From Metallyticus violacea (Eukaryota; Arthropoda; Insecta; Mantodea; Metallyticidae): a stretch of DNA of 64,000 bases. Both the position numbers and the translations under genes were made by a program. Below, in pieces: positions 24,456 to 35,014 of this stretch. Position 1 is the first letter of the stretch; each line of letters starts with the position of its first letter. Where the stretch lies: contig CM060843.1 of NCBI GenBank assembly GCA_030762175.1, forward strand, positions 24,631,501-24,695,500. The letters run 5' to 3'. Under the pieces are notes generated by a model. It was given only the letters and a program-made list of their open reading frames with translations, ran no database searches and was not told where the DNA came from.

Positions 24456-25090
24456 GTGGTGAGTTCCTCGCACCAAAACAAGAAAAAAAAAAAATACATA
24501 TAAACACATGCCCAGAAATCTTTATTTTTTGAGTTATTAATGAAAGTTTGCCAAAACAAGAAAATAAAAGCCCATATTAACACATGTCTGATAATCCTCA
24601 ATTTTTGGGCTATTAATGAAAGTTCACCGAAACAGGAAGAAAAATATTCAAATAAACACCTGTCCAGAAATTAATACTTTTATGAGTTATTAATGAAAGT
24701 TTACCAAAACAAAAAACATTTCTTATAAACATGTGTCCAGAAAGTATTAGTTTGAGATATATTATTTTATTGCTTATTAATTATACCAAAGTTCATGTAA
24801 ATATATGTCCGGAAATCCTTTGTTTTTAGGTTATTAATGAAAGTTTACCAAAACAAGAGAAAAAAGTTCATATAAACATATGTCCAAAAACCCTTAGTTT
24901 TTGAGTTATTAATCAAAGTTTACTAAAATGAGGGAGAAAAAAGGGTTCTTATAAACATATATCCCCAAATCCTTAGTTTTGGGGTAATTAATAGAAGTTT
25001 ACCAACAAGAAAAAGAAAATGCCTATATAAACACATTCGAAAATCTTTAGTTTTTGAGTTATTGATAACATTTTACCAAAACAAGAAACA
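24456..25090. repeat. 75-bp tandem repeat array, 8-9 units
   Basis: Units begin GAGTTATTAATGAAAGTTT at 24531, 24607, 24684, 24771, 24829, 24903, 24981 and 25056. Each has ACCAAAACAAG, a TATAAACATATGTCC block and a TTAGTTTTT end. Spacing is 58-87 bp, mostly 74-78. Units are diverged from each other. Confidence 0.85.
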
Positions 25091-25169
25091 AAACCCAATA
25101 AACACAATGCCAACTGAAGAACTCATAACAAATGTAAAATCTCTTGCTTCCGCATACACAAGCACTCGT

Positions 25170-25396
25170 CGGATCATTAACTACCGCCCCCTTTCTAATG
25201 CTTCCATAAGGTGTCGAATGGTTTCGCAAGCTTCCACGTACGTTGATAAAGTGTCTCTTTGCATTAGGTGCCTCACAGATAAAAGTTCAAAGATTTGAGG
25301 TCGAGGGAATGTATAGGCCATGGTTTTCCCCTACCTATCACAGTCAGTGCATTTTGAACAATGCGGCTGTAAGGTGCTGGAGCCCCATCATGCATA
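25170..25396 (-). pseudogene. IS630/Tc1-type transposase DDE fragment
   Basis: Minus strand from 25396: MHDGAPAPYSRIVQNALTV carries the second catalytic Asp in the family's 'MQDGAPAHFSR' motif. After a short gap GKPWPIHSLDLKSLNFYL holds the third ('SPDLNPLDFYLWG'). The spacing between the two acids is reduced, and stops follow. The first catalytic acid and the HTH domains are not seen. It lies between the inverted arms and is therefore most likely the remains of the element's own transposase. Confidence 0.7.
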
Positions 25397-25734
25397 AACT
25401 ACATGATTCTTCTTGTTTGCATGGGCACGAAATGGCTATATTGCTATGGTTAAACACAACATAAGTGAAACGTGACAAACAGATTAACCACGAATGTATC
25501 TAAATAAATGCATCAGCAGACTTGTATGGATAACTTAATTCGATTACCTAACAAAATGAACGTTATTTTCGGTTACGAGCTTAAGTTGTTAGACTGTACG
25601 CGTTGAAACTTTCATTAATAACTAATAACTGAAAAAGTAAAGATTTTTGGACGTATGTGTACATGAACTTTTTTCCTGTTTTCGTTTGAGGAACCCGCCA
25701 TAAAGTTTATAAAATTATTTCTGAAACATGCTAT

Positions 25735-27410
25735 ATAATCATAAGGAACGTTGAAAGTGTAAGTTTTTAAGCTAGATATCCGCTGTTTTTTTTTATTTGT
25801 ACCAGATATTGGTAGTATTGACTTTTTTATAATATAAAAACACGTTTTATTTCAATAGATTATTAAACCATATTACGTTTTCAAAGAGAAGCATATATTA
25901 TAATTTTTATTTATTTTATTTTTAATTTTTTTTTAATTTTTTTTTAAGGATAGCGGCATAACTTATATGACCCATTAACCAAGCGCCTGATTTACTGACT
26001 TAAGTTTTGGTGTAATATATTCACTTGCAGTTGTAGAATTTTGCTATAGTCCTGTTTGTCTAATACGTGATTATTAGTAGTTACATAATGTGGGATAAGT
26101 GAATTATATGTTATTAACTTCAAGATGATAGGTTTATATAAATTTAATGATAATTCATTAGTGAACTATACGAATCATATTCGTAACAGAAATATGTGTA
26201 TTATTTATTTTAATTCCTTTTTCGATAATGGATTATAAAATTTATATAATCACTTTCAAAAGTATGTCAAGGACTATGCATTAGTTGTTCAGCATTAAGA
26301 ACTAACAAAGCAGCGAGTAAACTGAGCGAGCTGGCTCAAAGATAGCGTCGAAGACACTTCATCAAGCCAAACAAACATCAGGTTGATTTTGTCCTAAATG
26401 AACGTCCCAAAGGACCAGTTTACAAGATAAAAACATAAGATGAGACACAAAGGTAGTTATGAACCTAACACTATCTAATCGCCAATAAGTGAATTGAATA
26501 TTAACCAAATTTTAATTATTAACAAAAATTAATAAATGACCATTTAGAAAAAAGTATTTTATCTCTGAATGAGTAGAGAGTCGGTTTGCTTTATGGAGAA
26601 CACAATAGAAAAATTTAAATATGGTAATTAATTGGTAATTGCGAATGAAGAATTATTCAAAAGCCACATACAGCCATTCCAATGTCAGCTGCTGCTGCTG
26701 AAGGACATAAGTTCAAATTCAACTTGAATCAATATGGCTATTTACAATTTTAATTGCAGTTTTTCTTGGAATGTTGACAGCTTTAGGGCTTCTGATCCGA
26801 GTGCTCATATAATGTGAATATCTTGCAATCAAATGCACCGTCCTTCAGGTCTGTACTATGCTGATAGTAGCCAGCTACTTCTGCAGAGCTGTCAGTAGCG
26901 GTTTGGATTCAGATGCCAGCTGGTGTATCTGCAGACGGATGGCAGATGGGGCTTATGGTGCCGCAGAGTTCAATCATCCTTACACAATTAGTTTCGGTAT
27001 TGGCTTACATGTTTCAAGAGTGACTGCCCCTTTCACCCTTATACTGCTCCATATTAAGAGAACATTTTGGAATAGTGCAGTAATGAATCTGCTCAAAGTG
27101 ATTCAACTTTAAGAAAATAAAAATTAAAGCAAGTTGTGAATTTGCAGTTTAAAACATCCAATCAGAAACTCTAAAAAGAAATAATTGCATATGAAATAAT
27201 TTAAATACATGTGCTTTTGGTAGTTCTATTGCCAATAAATTCTAAAGAAGACATTCTAACTCACCAAAGACTGCCTTTAAAAGTCAAAAGTTTTACTTTT
27301 GTATCTGTTATTAGAAAAGGATGTCGCCTGAAGATGTATGACATGCAACAATTTGCTTTTTAATCACAAATGATGTACCATATAGAAATAATACTGCAGA
27401 AACCGCCTAC
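25735..27410. other. unassigned AT-rich sequence
   Basis: No recognised gene or repeat. An open frame at 26858-27112 (84 codons) has ordinary composition but no known domain. I do not call it a gene. Confidence 0.4.
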
Positions 27411-27424
27411 CTAATCTGATAGTT

Positions 27425-27510
27425 CGTTTGCGACTAGTAATCCAGAGGCCCTGCGTTCAGATTTGGTCAGGTCAAACTGTCTGGGTAAGGTTTTTCTTTG
27501 GCGAATTCCG
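27425..27510 (+). repeat. repeat R head fragment
   Basis: Shares CAAACTGTCTGGGTAAGGTT with 16200-16219, preceded by GTTCAGATTTGGTCAGGT, which could be a decayed B box. Confidence 0.5.
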
Positions 27511-27876
27511 AAGGAATATAGTAGCTATTGCTATGCTATTGCTATGAATTTTTTTTAAAATTTTCTTTAACTCTTCAACGATCCTACCTACTAGTCACGG
27601 AAAATGGCAATGAAAAAAATTAAACAAACACACACACACATTGTCTGCCTTCTTGCCATAGAAGAACTCTAGCAGTTCGAAATATAGCGATTGCAAATCA
27701 GTGACGATTTCTTAGTGTTTTATCCTTTTCTGCTTTTGTAATTACTGTTAATTTAGTTACATTGTTAATAGTGTTATATTTTTTTCATTTATGTTGTTTG
27801 CACCTCTGGTGTTGCTTTTAACTAGCCTTATTAATTTACATTTGCTTTTGCGTGTTTTGCATTTTACTTCTTTGTG

Positions 27877-27879
<3 letters not shown>

Positions 27880-27954
<75 letters not shown>

Positions 27955-27977
27955 CTGTCTGTCTGTCTGTCTGTGTC
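27880..27977. repeat. compound (TA)n(TG)n(TCTG)n microsatellite
   Basis: Three successive simple repeats, with an artificial open frame across them. Confidence 0.97.
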
Positions 27978-28169
27978 TCTATTTACACTTTAGCTGTCGC
28001 AATTTTTGTTTTTTTCTCAGCGGAACCTGGCACATAACCATAAATTGAGTTCGTTAACCAACAATATTGGACCATTGGGATTGGGGGTTAACCTAAAGGG
28101 AAAATTATTTTTTAAAAAAATTAAAAATCTCTCTAGAAAATCGAGTAGGGGTTAAAGGGCCACAATTTT

Positions 28170-28715
28170 AAATATTTTTAAAGGAAGCTCGGCATATGCC
28201 ATTGAAATGAAATAAGAAAAATACTTTCTGCAAACCTGTGAAATCGGACTATTAAGAGAGGCCGTTTACTTGAAAATAAAAATTTAAAAAACGTTCTAGC
28301 GGCATTAATATTTGTTTCTTTGCAACGAAGTTCCATATATAATATTTAAACAAAATAACAAAACTATTTACTGAAAATCACGGAAATCGAGTCATTAAGA
28401 ATAGGGTTTTGCCTGAAACTCAAACTTTAAATAACGCTCTAGCAGCACCAATATTTTTTTCTCAGCAAATCTCGACATATACCGTTTAAATCGAAAAAGA
28501 AAAACATTTTCTAAAAATCAATGAAATCAGAGTGGAGGTTTACCTGAAATCCAACATTTAAAAATTACTCTAGCAGCACCAGTATTGCATTTTCGTAATT
28601 AAATTTGGTACATACCATTTAAATAAAATAATAGAAGCAGTTTCTGAAAATTAGGAAAATTGTGCCATTAGGAGTAGACGTATAGATGAAAACCGAAATT
28701 TAAAAAGCGGTCTCA
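28170..28715. repeat. diverged minisatellite, about 135-bp period, 4 units
   Basis: The marker CTAGCAGCACCA-type motif recurs at 28297, 28437 and 28569, with a weaker form at 28706. Each unit also holds a CATATACCATTTAAAT-type motif, TTTCTGAAAATCA and a CCTGAAA...AAATTTAAAAA end. Spacing 132-141 bp. No coding potential. Confidence 0.75.
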
Positions 28716-28977
28716 TGTTTAATTTTCTCTATATTGTTTTAAAATAAAAGGACAAATTAATTCAGCAAATAAACTACATTTACAACGGTTTATATATTTT
28801 TTATATTTAACAAATGCATTGTCATGAAGTAAGCAAATGGGTAATATTAGTCTAATATGTGTTTGAGAATTATGTTTGTATGTAAGAGCGGTCTGTAATA
28901 ACCCTCAGAAAACGTTTGCGTTACGTGTTTTTACTACAATAGCGTTTCAATTAAATTTCAAAGTAAATAAAAATCGA

Positions 28978-29272
28978 GTAGGTTCTGGTGGTGCAGTGGT
29001 AACTATACTTGCCTCATAAATCCAAGATCGCGGGTTCAGGGCCAGGATCGATGGATGTTTTCGAGCGCAAAAATCCTAAATATGGCTTCCCTCATAGGGG
29101 AAATAAAGCCGTGGGCCCCATGTCATAGATTTGCGGCATGTAAAAGAACCTCAAGCCTGAAAAAAGAGGCCTCTGAGCAAAATTTATGGGCCGTTTCACA
29201 CCATGAATTGAATGGGACGATGATCTGAGATGTTAAAGAGCGTCCGTAGAATAAACAAACAAAAAAAAAATG
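28978..29272 (+). mobile_element. SINE2, full length
   Basis: Plus-strand copy. Head GGTTCTGGTGGTGCAGTGG (A box) and CGCGGGTTCAGGGCC (mutated B box), body, then TTAAAGAGCGTCC and an A-rich tail. Target duplication AAAATCGA at 28970-28977 and 29273-29280. Confidence 0.92.
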
Positions 29273-29587
29273 AAAATCGAAGGAATTTTCGACTGTCTTT
29301 TGTTAATTGCGTATATTTGCTTAGTAAATTGTAATTGTTTTTAAATAGTAAGATGTTTTTGTTTTATTGAAATATATACATATTCTTCTTAAATATATAA
29401 TGTACCTCGAAACTTTCTGTTATATCTCTCTCTTAAAGTGAATATAAAGATGATACCAAGCAGTCAGTTCAAAAACTTGGCTACATTTAAAAATGTTTAA
29501 AAATACTCACACAGTATAGCTTTGTCTATCAGTGGTCATACATTTCATTTATTAATAGTATATCCTTAATTTTTGTGGCTTAAACTC

Positions 29588-29621
<34 letters not shown>
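29588..29621. repeat. (AAT)n microsatellite
   Basis: About 11 AAT units. Confidence 0.95.
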
Positions 29622-29741
29622 TGATCCCCTAATAAAAGATAAAGATACAAATAAAGATAGCCTATTGTGTCCCATAAGAGCAAAGGTCCTCTAACAAGAA
29701 GGGAAAACTTGCTTTTTCCTTAACATGGTGAGCTATACCAT

Positions 29742-29999
29742 GCTAGTTGTTCGTATGCTGTTTAAGACACTTTGACTAATTTATTCTTTGGTTACTCCAT
29801 TTCTCACTGCACTAGTTGCTTCTCAAGAGATTTCCAATTTTCTCTTCCTCTTGCTACTCTTGACCAATTTGGACCTACATGTTCTGGGTCGGCCTTGTGT
29901 TCTTTTTCCTATCCGGGGGTCCCACATGGAGATCTTGTAGGTCCATCTATTGTCTCGCATTCTTGCGACATGACCGCCCCATTGCCATTTGCTTCAGGT
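29742..29999 (-). mobile_element. 5'-truncated LINE 3' end
   Basis: 258-bp insert flanked by an 11-bp target duplication AGCTATACCAT (29731-29741 and 30000-30010). The minus strand reads GHVARMRDNRWTYKISMWD, then GKRTQGRPRT, the 'GHVAR...RW...W.P..GKR..GRP' tail of an RTE-type ORF2, then a stop. A clean example of a short, truncated retrotransposition. Confidence 0.82.
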
Positions 30000-30557
30000 A
30001 GCTATACCATACAGTAATGCCACAACTTATTTTATTTAATTAATTAATAAGGCCTAACTTGAAATGCGAGCAAAACGAAACTGATGTCCACTGAGAATGT
30101 GGAACCCGTAACAACAGGTGGTAAAACAATAGAACAAGTACAAAAATACACATACCTGGGCCGGTTGGTAACAGTGAAAATGAACAGAGAAAAAGAGATA
30201 ATTAGAGGATGTCACATGTATCGAGCAAATTCCACAGTCTGAAATTTATTCTTCAGGACAAATCTCTAATCCAAAGGCTAAAATTCGAAATACTGGAAAA
30301 TTGTGTTGGCCCAGCATTCTGTATGAATGCCAGACTTGGGCATGAACACAAAGACAGATGGAAAGATTGAGAATATGCCAGCGAAAAATGTTAAATTTCA
30401 AAGTAGCTGACAGAATACCAAACTCAGAAATAAGAGCAAGATCCAAGATGAAATGTTTCGAAATCAGGCGAAAGAGCTAAAGTAAAAATGGGCAAGTCAT
30501 GTCGCTAGATTGCAACAGGACAGGTGGGCCTACGCTACAACAGTGCGGTACATCCGA

Positions 30558-30818
30558 ACTTTTTTTTAATAGTGTTTAATGCCCGTTTTTATACAGAGGC
30601 ACCACAGGTGGTGGACACTGATCATACATGAGATGAAATGATAAACTTGGAAAGGATTTTTTTAAAAGAAGCGTTCCAGGCATAAGTTATGGGTACCTCC
30701 CGGCATTTGCCATTTATGTAGACTGAGGAAAACCTGAAAAAAAACTGAGTCAGGGAGAACATCCAGGCGGGATTCGAACCCCACGCAGGCCTTTAACGAC
30801 CTCGGCCACTCGTGGGGG
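30558..30818 (-). mobile_element. SINE1, near full length
   Basis: Minus-strand copy, T-rich tail at the left, head with CGGGATTCGAACC (B box, reverse) at the right. Target duplication TACATCCGA (30549-30557) versus TACGTCCGA (30819-30827), one mismatch. Inserted in the LINE frame. Confidence 0.92.
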
Positions 30819-30943
30819 TACGTCCGACGTGAGAAAAGGAGGACAGGCCGTCCTAAATGTACATGGGCAGATAACTTACAACAGCCGGAGTAGAGTGGAC
30901 AAGAATCGCCAGGAACAGAGGGCTGTGGAAAACCCTAGGAAGA

Positions 30944-31241
30944 TTTTTGTTGGTTTAGTTTATTTATGGACGCTCTTTAACATCTCAACGTCATCAACGT
31001 CCCATTTAATTCAGGGCTTGAAACGGCGGGTAAATTTTGCTCAAAGATCTTTTCTTTCAGGCTTGAGTTTCTTTATCGTGCCGTAAATGTACGACACGGG
31101 ACCCACGGCTATACTTCCTTTCCAAGGGAAGTCATACTTAGGATTTTTACGTCCCAAAAAATCGACCCTAGCCGAGATTGAACCTGGGATCTTGAGTTTA
31201 CGAGGCAAGTATGGTTACCACTATACCACTAGGACCGACCT
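30944..31241 (-). mobile_element. SINE2, full length
   Basis: 298 bp, minus strand, perfect target duplication CTAGGAAGA at 30935-30943 and 31242-31250. Inserted in the same LINE as the SINE1 at 30558. Confidence 0.93.
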
Positions 31242-31261
31242 CTAGGAAGAGAGGTAGCAAG

Positions 31262-31560
31262 ATGCACTGTAGCATAGCGAAGTACTTCAAACCCTAAGTG
31301 GGAAAATAGCGAGACGAAAGTGTGGGCTAAGAGGCAAACATGCAGACCAAGACCAAAAGACAAATATAATGTTACAGTAGCACCATAGAGTATAACGAAC
31401 TGTATCAGGCTAGGGATCTAACCTAGAATGTGAATAGGTAAATATCATAAGGCAAACATGCTAAGGAAACGTAATCTTAAGAGGCAAATTACCTAAGTTC
31501 ACATGGACTGGTTCCCCATGCGAGTAAACTGAGCCACCCCTACACAAGTAGAAGGCCCTT
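31262..31560. other. probable 3' region of the LINE remnant
   Basis: Continues from the LINE tail without a recognised motif. Likely its 3' untranslated part up to the ATT tract. Confidence 0.35.
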
Positions 31561-31593
31561 GCCTTGCAGGAATTGTATTACTTATTATTGTTA

Positions 31594-31624
<31 letters not shown>

Positions 31625-31625
31625 G
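31594..31625. repeat. (ATT)n microsatellite
   Basis: About 11 ATT units followed by TGC/TGT triplets. Confidence 0.95.
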
Positions 31626-31736
31626 CTGCTGTTGCTGTTGTTATAAATTTGGATTTTATATTGGATTTTTACTTAAATTTATTCAACTTGTTGAAGAATC
31701 CGCCCAGTTTACGCAGCTTCTGTATGACGGACTTTA

Positions 31737-31900
31737 TCGGAGTTTTCTTTACTTGAGAATTTGAATGTCAAATAGCTTTAAGGCGCCAAGGACTCCGAGC
31801 TCATTTGCGTTATCATTAATTCATTTCATTTCATTTGTCCCTACAGATTTAAGCCTACAGTATTCAGTCCATAATTTACAGACGTCCCAAGAAGACCAAC
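31737..31900 (+). repeat. repeat R, uninterrupted copy
   Basis: ATAGCTTTAAGGCGCCAAGG, CAGCTCATTTGCG-like block, CATTAATTCATTTCATT and CCTACAGTATTCAGTCC match 16251-16341 plus 16646 onward. It gives the empty target site for the SINE1 at 16342. Confidence 0.75.
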
Positions 31901-31904
31901 GCAG

Positions 31905-33630
31905 TCAAAGCGTAAAATTGCTCTCAAATCATGTTCAAGAATGTAGACATGCACTGACCTCACTCATTGTACTCCTACCTCCTTGGACTTCGGCTTAGGA
32001 GCCTAACTGCAGTGACCAACACTCTCATCATTTGCAGCAACTGAGGAACTAACGTCTAGACTCTCAGGAGCTGAAAATGTTTTAGCATTCTTTGCGGCTC
32101 ACTTCAGTTTTCTGCCTGAAGTGGTCACTCGACTTAAAGAAAGAGCGTAGTCTCCGACAGTGTAGATAAAAAAAAAAAAAAAATGCTCGACGTTGCATTG
32201 AAAGAAAAGACATGAATAAAAGGGTTTGCCGGTGAGCGAAAATACTCCTTGGAAAATATGATTGAAATATAGTTAAATCAATTCTTAGGGAGTGTCGCTT
32301 GTTTTGTGTTTTACGGTTAAGGCATTTGTCGTTCTCCATATCTTAACCTCTTCTGTCTGTATCACGTTCCCTTTCGAATTATAATGTACGCCAGCTTTGG
32401 TAATATTTTTATTTTCAATTCTCTCTATATCCTGAAACAAATTGTTCTGTATTTCTCTGTTTTATTGTTTATTAATTTTACGTTTAATTCTTGTTTATGG
32501 TTCCATATAATAATGTTAGCATTGTAATTGCGTTATAAACGTTAATTTTTTTCTGTGTTTACTTTTATTTTTCGTTTTTTTATGTTTGGTGCAGCAAATC
32601 ATATAATTTGCTCTTTTTTGATGAATTTTCTTATTTATTTCTCATTAATTTCAACTTCTAAATTATACTTGTTCAAAGATTTACTTAACATTTATATCTT
32701 TCTATTTTACAAGTCTTTACCTTAAGACTCATTTTCATCATACAGTAGAATTTTGATACTTTATCTGTTAATTTTAATTTCTACATTAAATTATATTTTC
32801 GTTTTAAATATACAAGATTTTACAAAAGTAAGAAGTAAGTTTAATTGCTCATATTTTCTTCATTTTCTACACAATCTTAAAAATGATGATAATGTTTAAT
32901 GAGCTATTACATAAGAAATTGAACGATTTCATGCATCATCATCATCATCATCATCATCTATTGTCTAACCTTCATTCTATAATCTTCAAAGTTGTGTACA
33001 CAAAATCTGAGTCGTATTTTTGAATATCTGCCACACTATGGAGTCCTTCCATTCATCATCTTGCGTAGGTTTACTCAGGAATACTCTTTTACTCCTTTCC
33101 CTACAACCTATAATATACAGAGTTAATATCTGCAGAGCTGATATTGTATGTGATTGCTCATAACCATGTTGAAAGGTTACTGAAAAACTGCATCCACATT
33201 TGTAATAACATTGCATAAGTCCTATACGACTTTACAGAGGTAATGACATTTCTTTCCAACAAAACATACTTTTACTTGGGTTAAAAATCCATAATTCAAA
33301 TGCAACAATCAGAAATATATTTGTTGTAATGGCGACGCAAATAATCTTAAGCAATTGTGTGAAAAATGACGAAAATATTTGCTATTACAGTTGCCGTTTA
33401 AATAATTATACAATTATTTAACACATATATTAATTTGGGTGACTTTTTATCAAAATGCGTATTATGTTCTAGAATAAATAGTCTCTTCTGAGTTAGTGTT
33501 TTTCTGATACAGGCCCCAATTGTAGAACATACAACTGAAAACTCTATCCTAAGAATGCTACCTCTGTATATTAATGCATTTCAAACGGTCTTTATACACT
33601 GCTGGTTAGAATATCCTTCATGGCTGTGCA
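31905..33630. other. unassigned AT-rich sequence
   Basis: Very AT-rich in 32400-32900. A (CAT)n tract lies at 32933-32958. No gene recognised. Confidence 0.4.
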
Positions 33631-33632
33631 TA

Positions 33633-34912
33633 CCAGGGTAGGTCCATTAGTTTCCGGCCTCGCCGATAAGGATTATCGCCTTCACAAAGGCTTATCTGGT
33701 GTCATACCTTATCTGTTAAGTAAATAATTGCATCTGTAACTCCCGCTCTGCTGTGTGTACTTGTTCAGATATAGTTCTATAAAGAAGGCTACGTGCAAAA
33801 GATTGTGACATGTTCAAAATGGAGTTCGAGCTGTTATTAAGTTCCTCACAAAAGAAGGACTTATTCCAAATGAAATTAAACAGCATTGGATGGTGTATAT
33901 GGAGAAGCATCCCACTCATATTCTACCGTAAAAGAATGGACCAAACATTTTCGAATGAGTGGAGAAAGCATTGGAGACGAAGAGCGTGCAGGTCGGCCCT
34001 TGGAGGTGCTCACTCCTGAACACATCGCTCTTGTGGAAGGAGAAATTATGGAAGACCGGCGGCTAAAAGTTACAGAAATAGCAGCAAGGTTGGGCCTTTC
34101 TAAAACAACAGTCCTTCAAATTAATCATGAATATTTAAGCATGAATAACGTTAGTGCAAGATGAGTGCCTAGACTTCTTTCCTCACGCCAAAAACACCAA
34201 CAGTTATTTGTTGGCAGGCATTTTTGGAGCTCTGCCGTAGTGATGAGAGAGAAGTTCTGCAGGAGATGAAACTATGGTCCTCTACTATGATCCCTTGTTC
34301 AAAAGAGAATCAATGGAGTGGTATAAATAAACCTGGCGAAGCACCGCCTCTAAAGGCTAAGGTCACTCAATCAACCAAGAAGATGATGACCACAATCTTT
34401 TGGCACTGTGAGGGAATACTGTTCACTGACTTCAAGGAGAGGAACACCACAGTAAATGGGGAGTACTATGCTGGCCTACTGCACAGACTACGTGCTTCCA
34501 TCAAAGAGAACAGGCGAAGAGAACTGAGTGGTGGCGTGCGCGTTCTTCACGACAACGCGCCTGTGCACACAGCTCTTGTTACAAAGGAAACTGTGAAGAA
34601 ATGTGGCTTAAAGGAAATAGACCATCCACTCTAGAGCCCAGATCTAGTTCCCAGTGACTATTTCCTCTTCTCAAAACTCAAGAAGGATCTTCGAGGAAGG
34701 AAATTTAAGTGTAACGAAGAAGTGATGGATGCGGTTTATGCCCATTTTGTGGCCAAGACTTCTATTTTGGGTAGGGGGTATTGAAATGTTAATTCAAAGA
34801 TGTGAGAAGTGCATTGCAACAAAGACTAACTATATTGAAAAGTGTAATATAGTTTTGGTCTTTATCATACCTACAAAATGATTAGGCAGGAAACTTAGGG
34901 ACCGATCCTACT
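33633..34912 (+). mobile_element. mariner element, near full length (copy A3)
   Basis: 1.28 kb. Inverted ends: left CAGGGTAGGTCCATTAGTTT, right (inward) TAGGATCGGTCCCTAAGTTT. Same internal organisation as A1 but on the plus strand. No insertion inside. Confidence 0.92.
33810..34881 (+). pseudogene. mariner transposase pseudogene (A3)
   Basis: Starts MFKMEF. The first HTH is frameshifted near 33830-33890, then a clean stretch GVYGEASHSYSTVKEWTKHF runs through ERAGRPLEVLTPEHIAL, EDRRLKVTEIAARLGLSKTT and HEYLSMNNVSAR to a stop. Further on: ELCRSDEREVLQ, a small deletion at the GDET site so that the first catalytic Asp is in another frame, STKKMMTTIFWHCEGILFTD, HDNAPVHTALVTKETVKKCG (second Asp) and PSDYFLFSKL-type third Asp (frame broken by a stop at 34633). 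Ends NYIEK. It spans the usual family length but has several breaks. Confidence 0.92.
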
Positions 34913-34977
34913 ACATCCTACCTCACTCTACTGATCTCACTTGTTTAGCTGTAGACGCATTTCGTTCAACACGAACA

Positions 34978-35014
34978 AGTGCGGGATGTTATTCTCGGAA
35001 TGACATCCCGCACT
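34978..35014. other. near-perfect 37-nt hairpin
   Basis: AGTGCGGGATGT at 34978-34989 pairs with ACATCCCGCACT at 35003-35014. Between them T-ATTC-TCG-GAAT-G extends the stem through one T/G mismatch (a wobble in RNA) to a 3-base loop. The stem is about 17 pairs. It lies about 65 bp past mariner A3. Function unknown. It is too short for a usual miRNA precursor. Confidence 0.7.

Larger units (their letters stand above)
24431..25729 (-). mobile_element. Tc1/mariner-type element with long inverted repeats and tandem-repeat arm (foldback-like)
   Basis: The left arm from 24431 (ATGTTTCAAAAATAC, then GTGGTGAGTTCCTCG) is matched in reverse by the right arm from 25729 down to about 25605. This gives inverted repeats of at least about 110 bp. 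The right arm has one copy of a ~75-bp motif, while the left arm has eight to nine in tandem (24456-25090). The interior carries a DDE transposase scrap on the minus strand. Outer limits may extend further than given. Confidence 0.65.
30050..31260 (+). pseudogene. LINE ORF2 C-terminal pseudogene (RTE-like), cut by two SINEs
   Basis: Plus strand. TKLMSTENVEPVTTGGKTIE, then VQKYTYLGRLVTVKMNREKE, a damaged 'YGC.TW' (NARLGHEHKD region), RICQRKMLNFKV-type residues, ASHVARLQQDRWAYATT and, after the SINE1 at 30558-30818, RRTGRPKCTWADNL-like residues. This is the same domain order as the tail at 29742. After the SINE2 at 30944-31241 it reaches a stop region. It lacks endonuclease and palm domains, and frameshifts and stops are common. 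It is a third copy of this LINE type in the window, with 150-905. Confidence 0.75.

Noticed and set aside
24456..25090. Regularly spaced repeats as a CRISPR-like array
   Set aside because: Units are contiguous, diverged 75-bp tandem repeats without unique spacers, in eukaryotic DNA, and form part of an inverted arm.
26858..27112. 84-codon open frame
   Set aside because: No domain, no neighbouring coding signal.
33810..34881. A possibly domesticated, functional mariner transposase
   Set aside because: Multiple frameshifts and stops. None of the mariner copies keeps an open frame.
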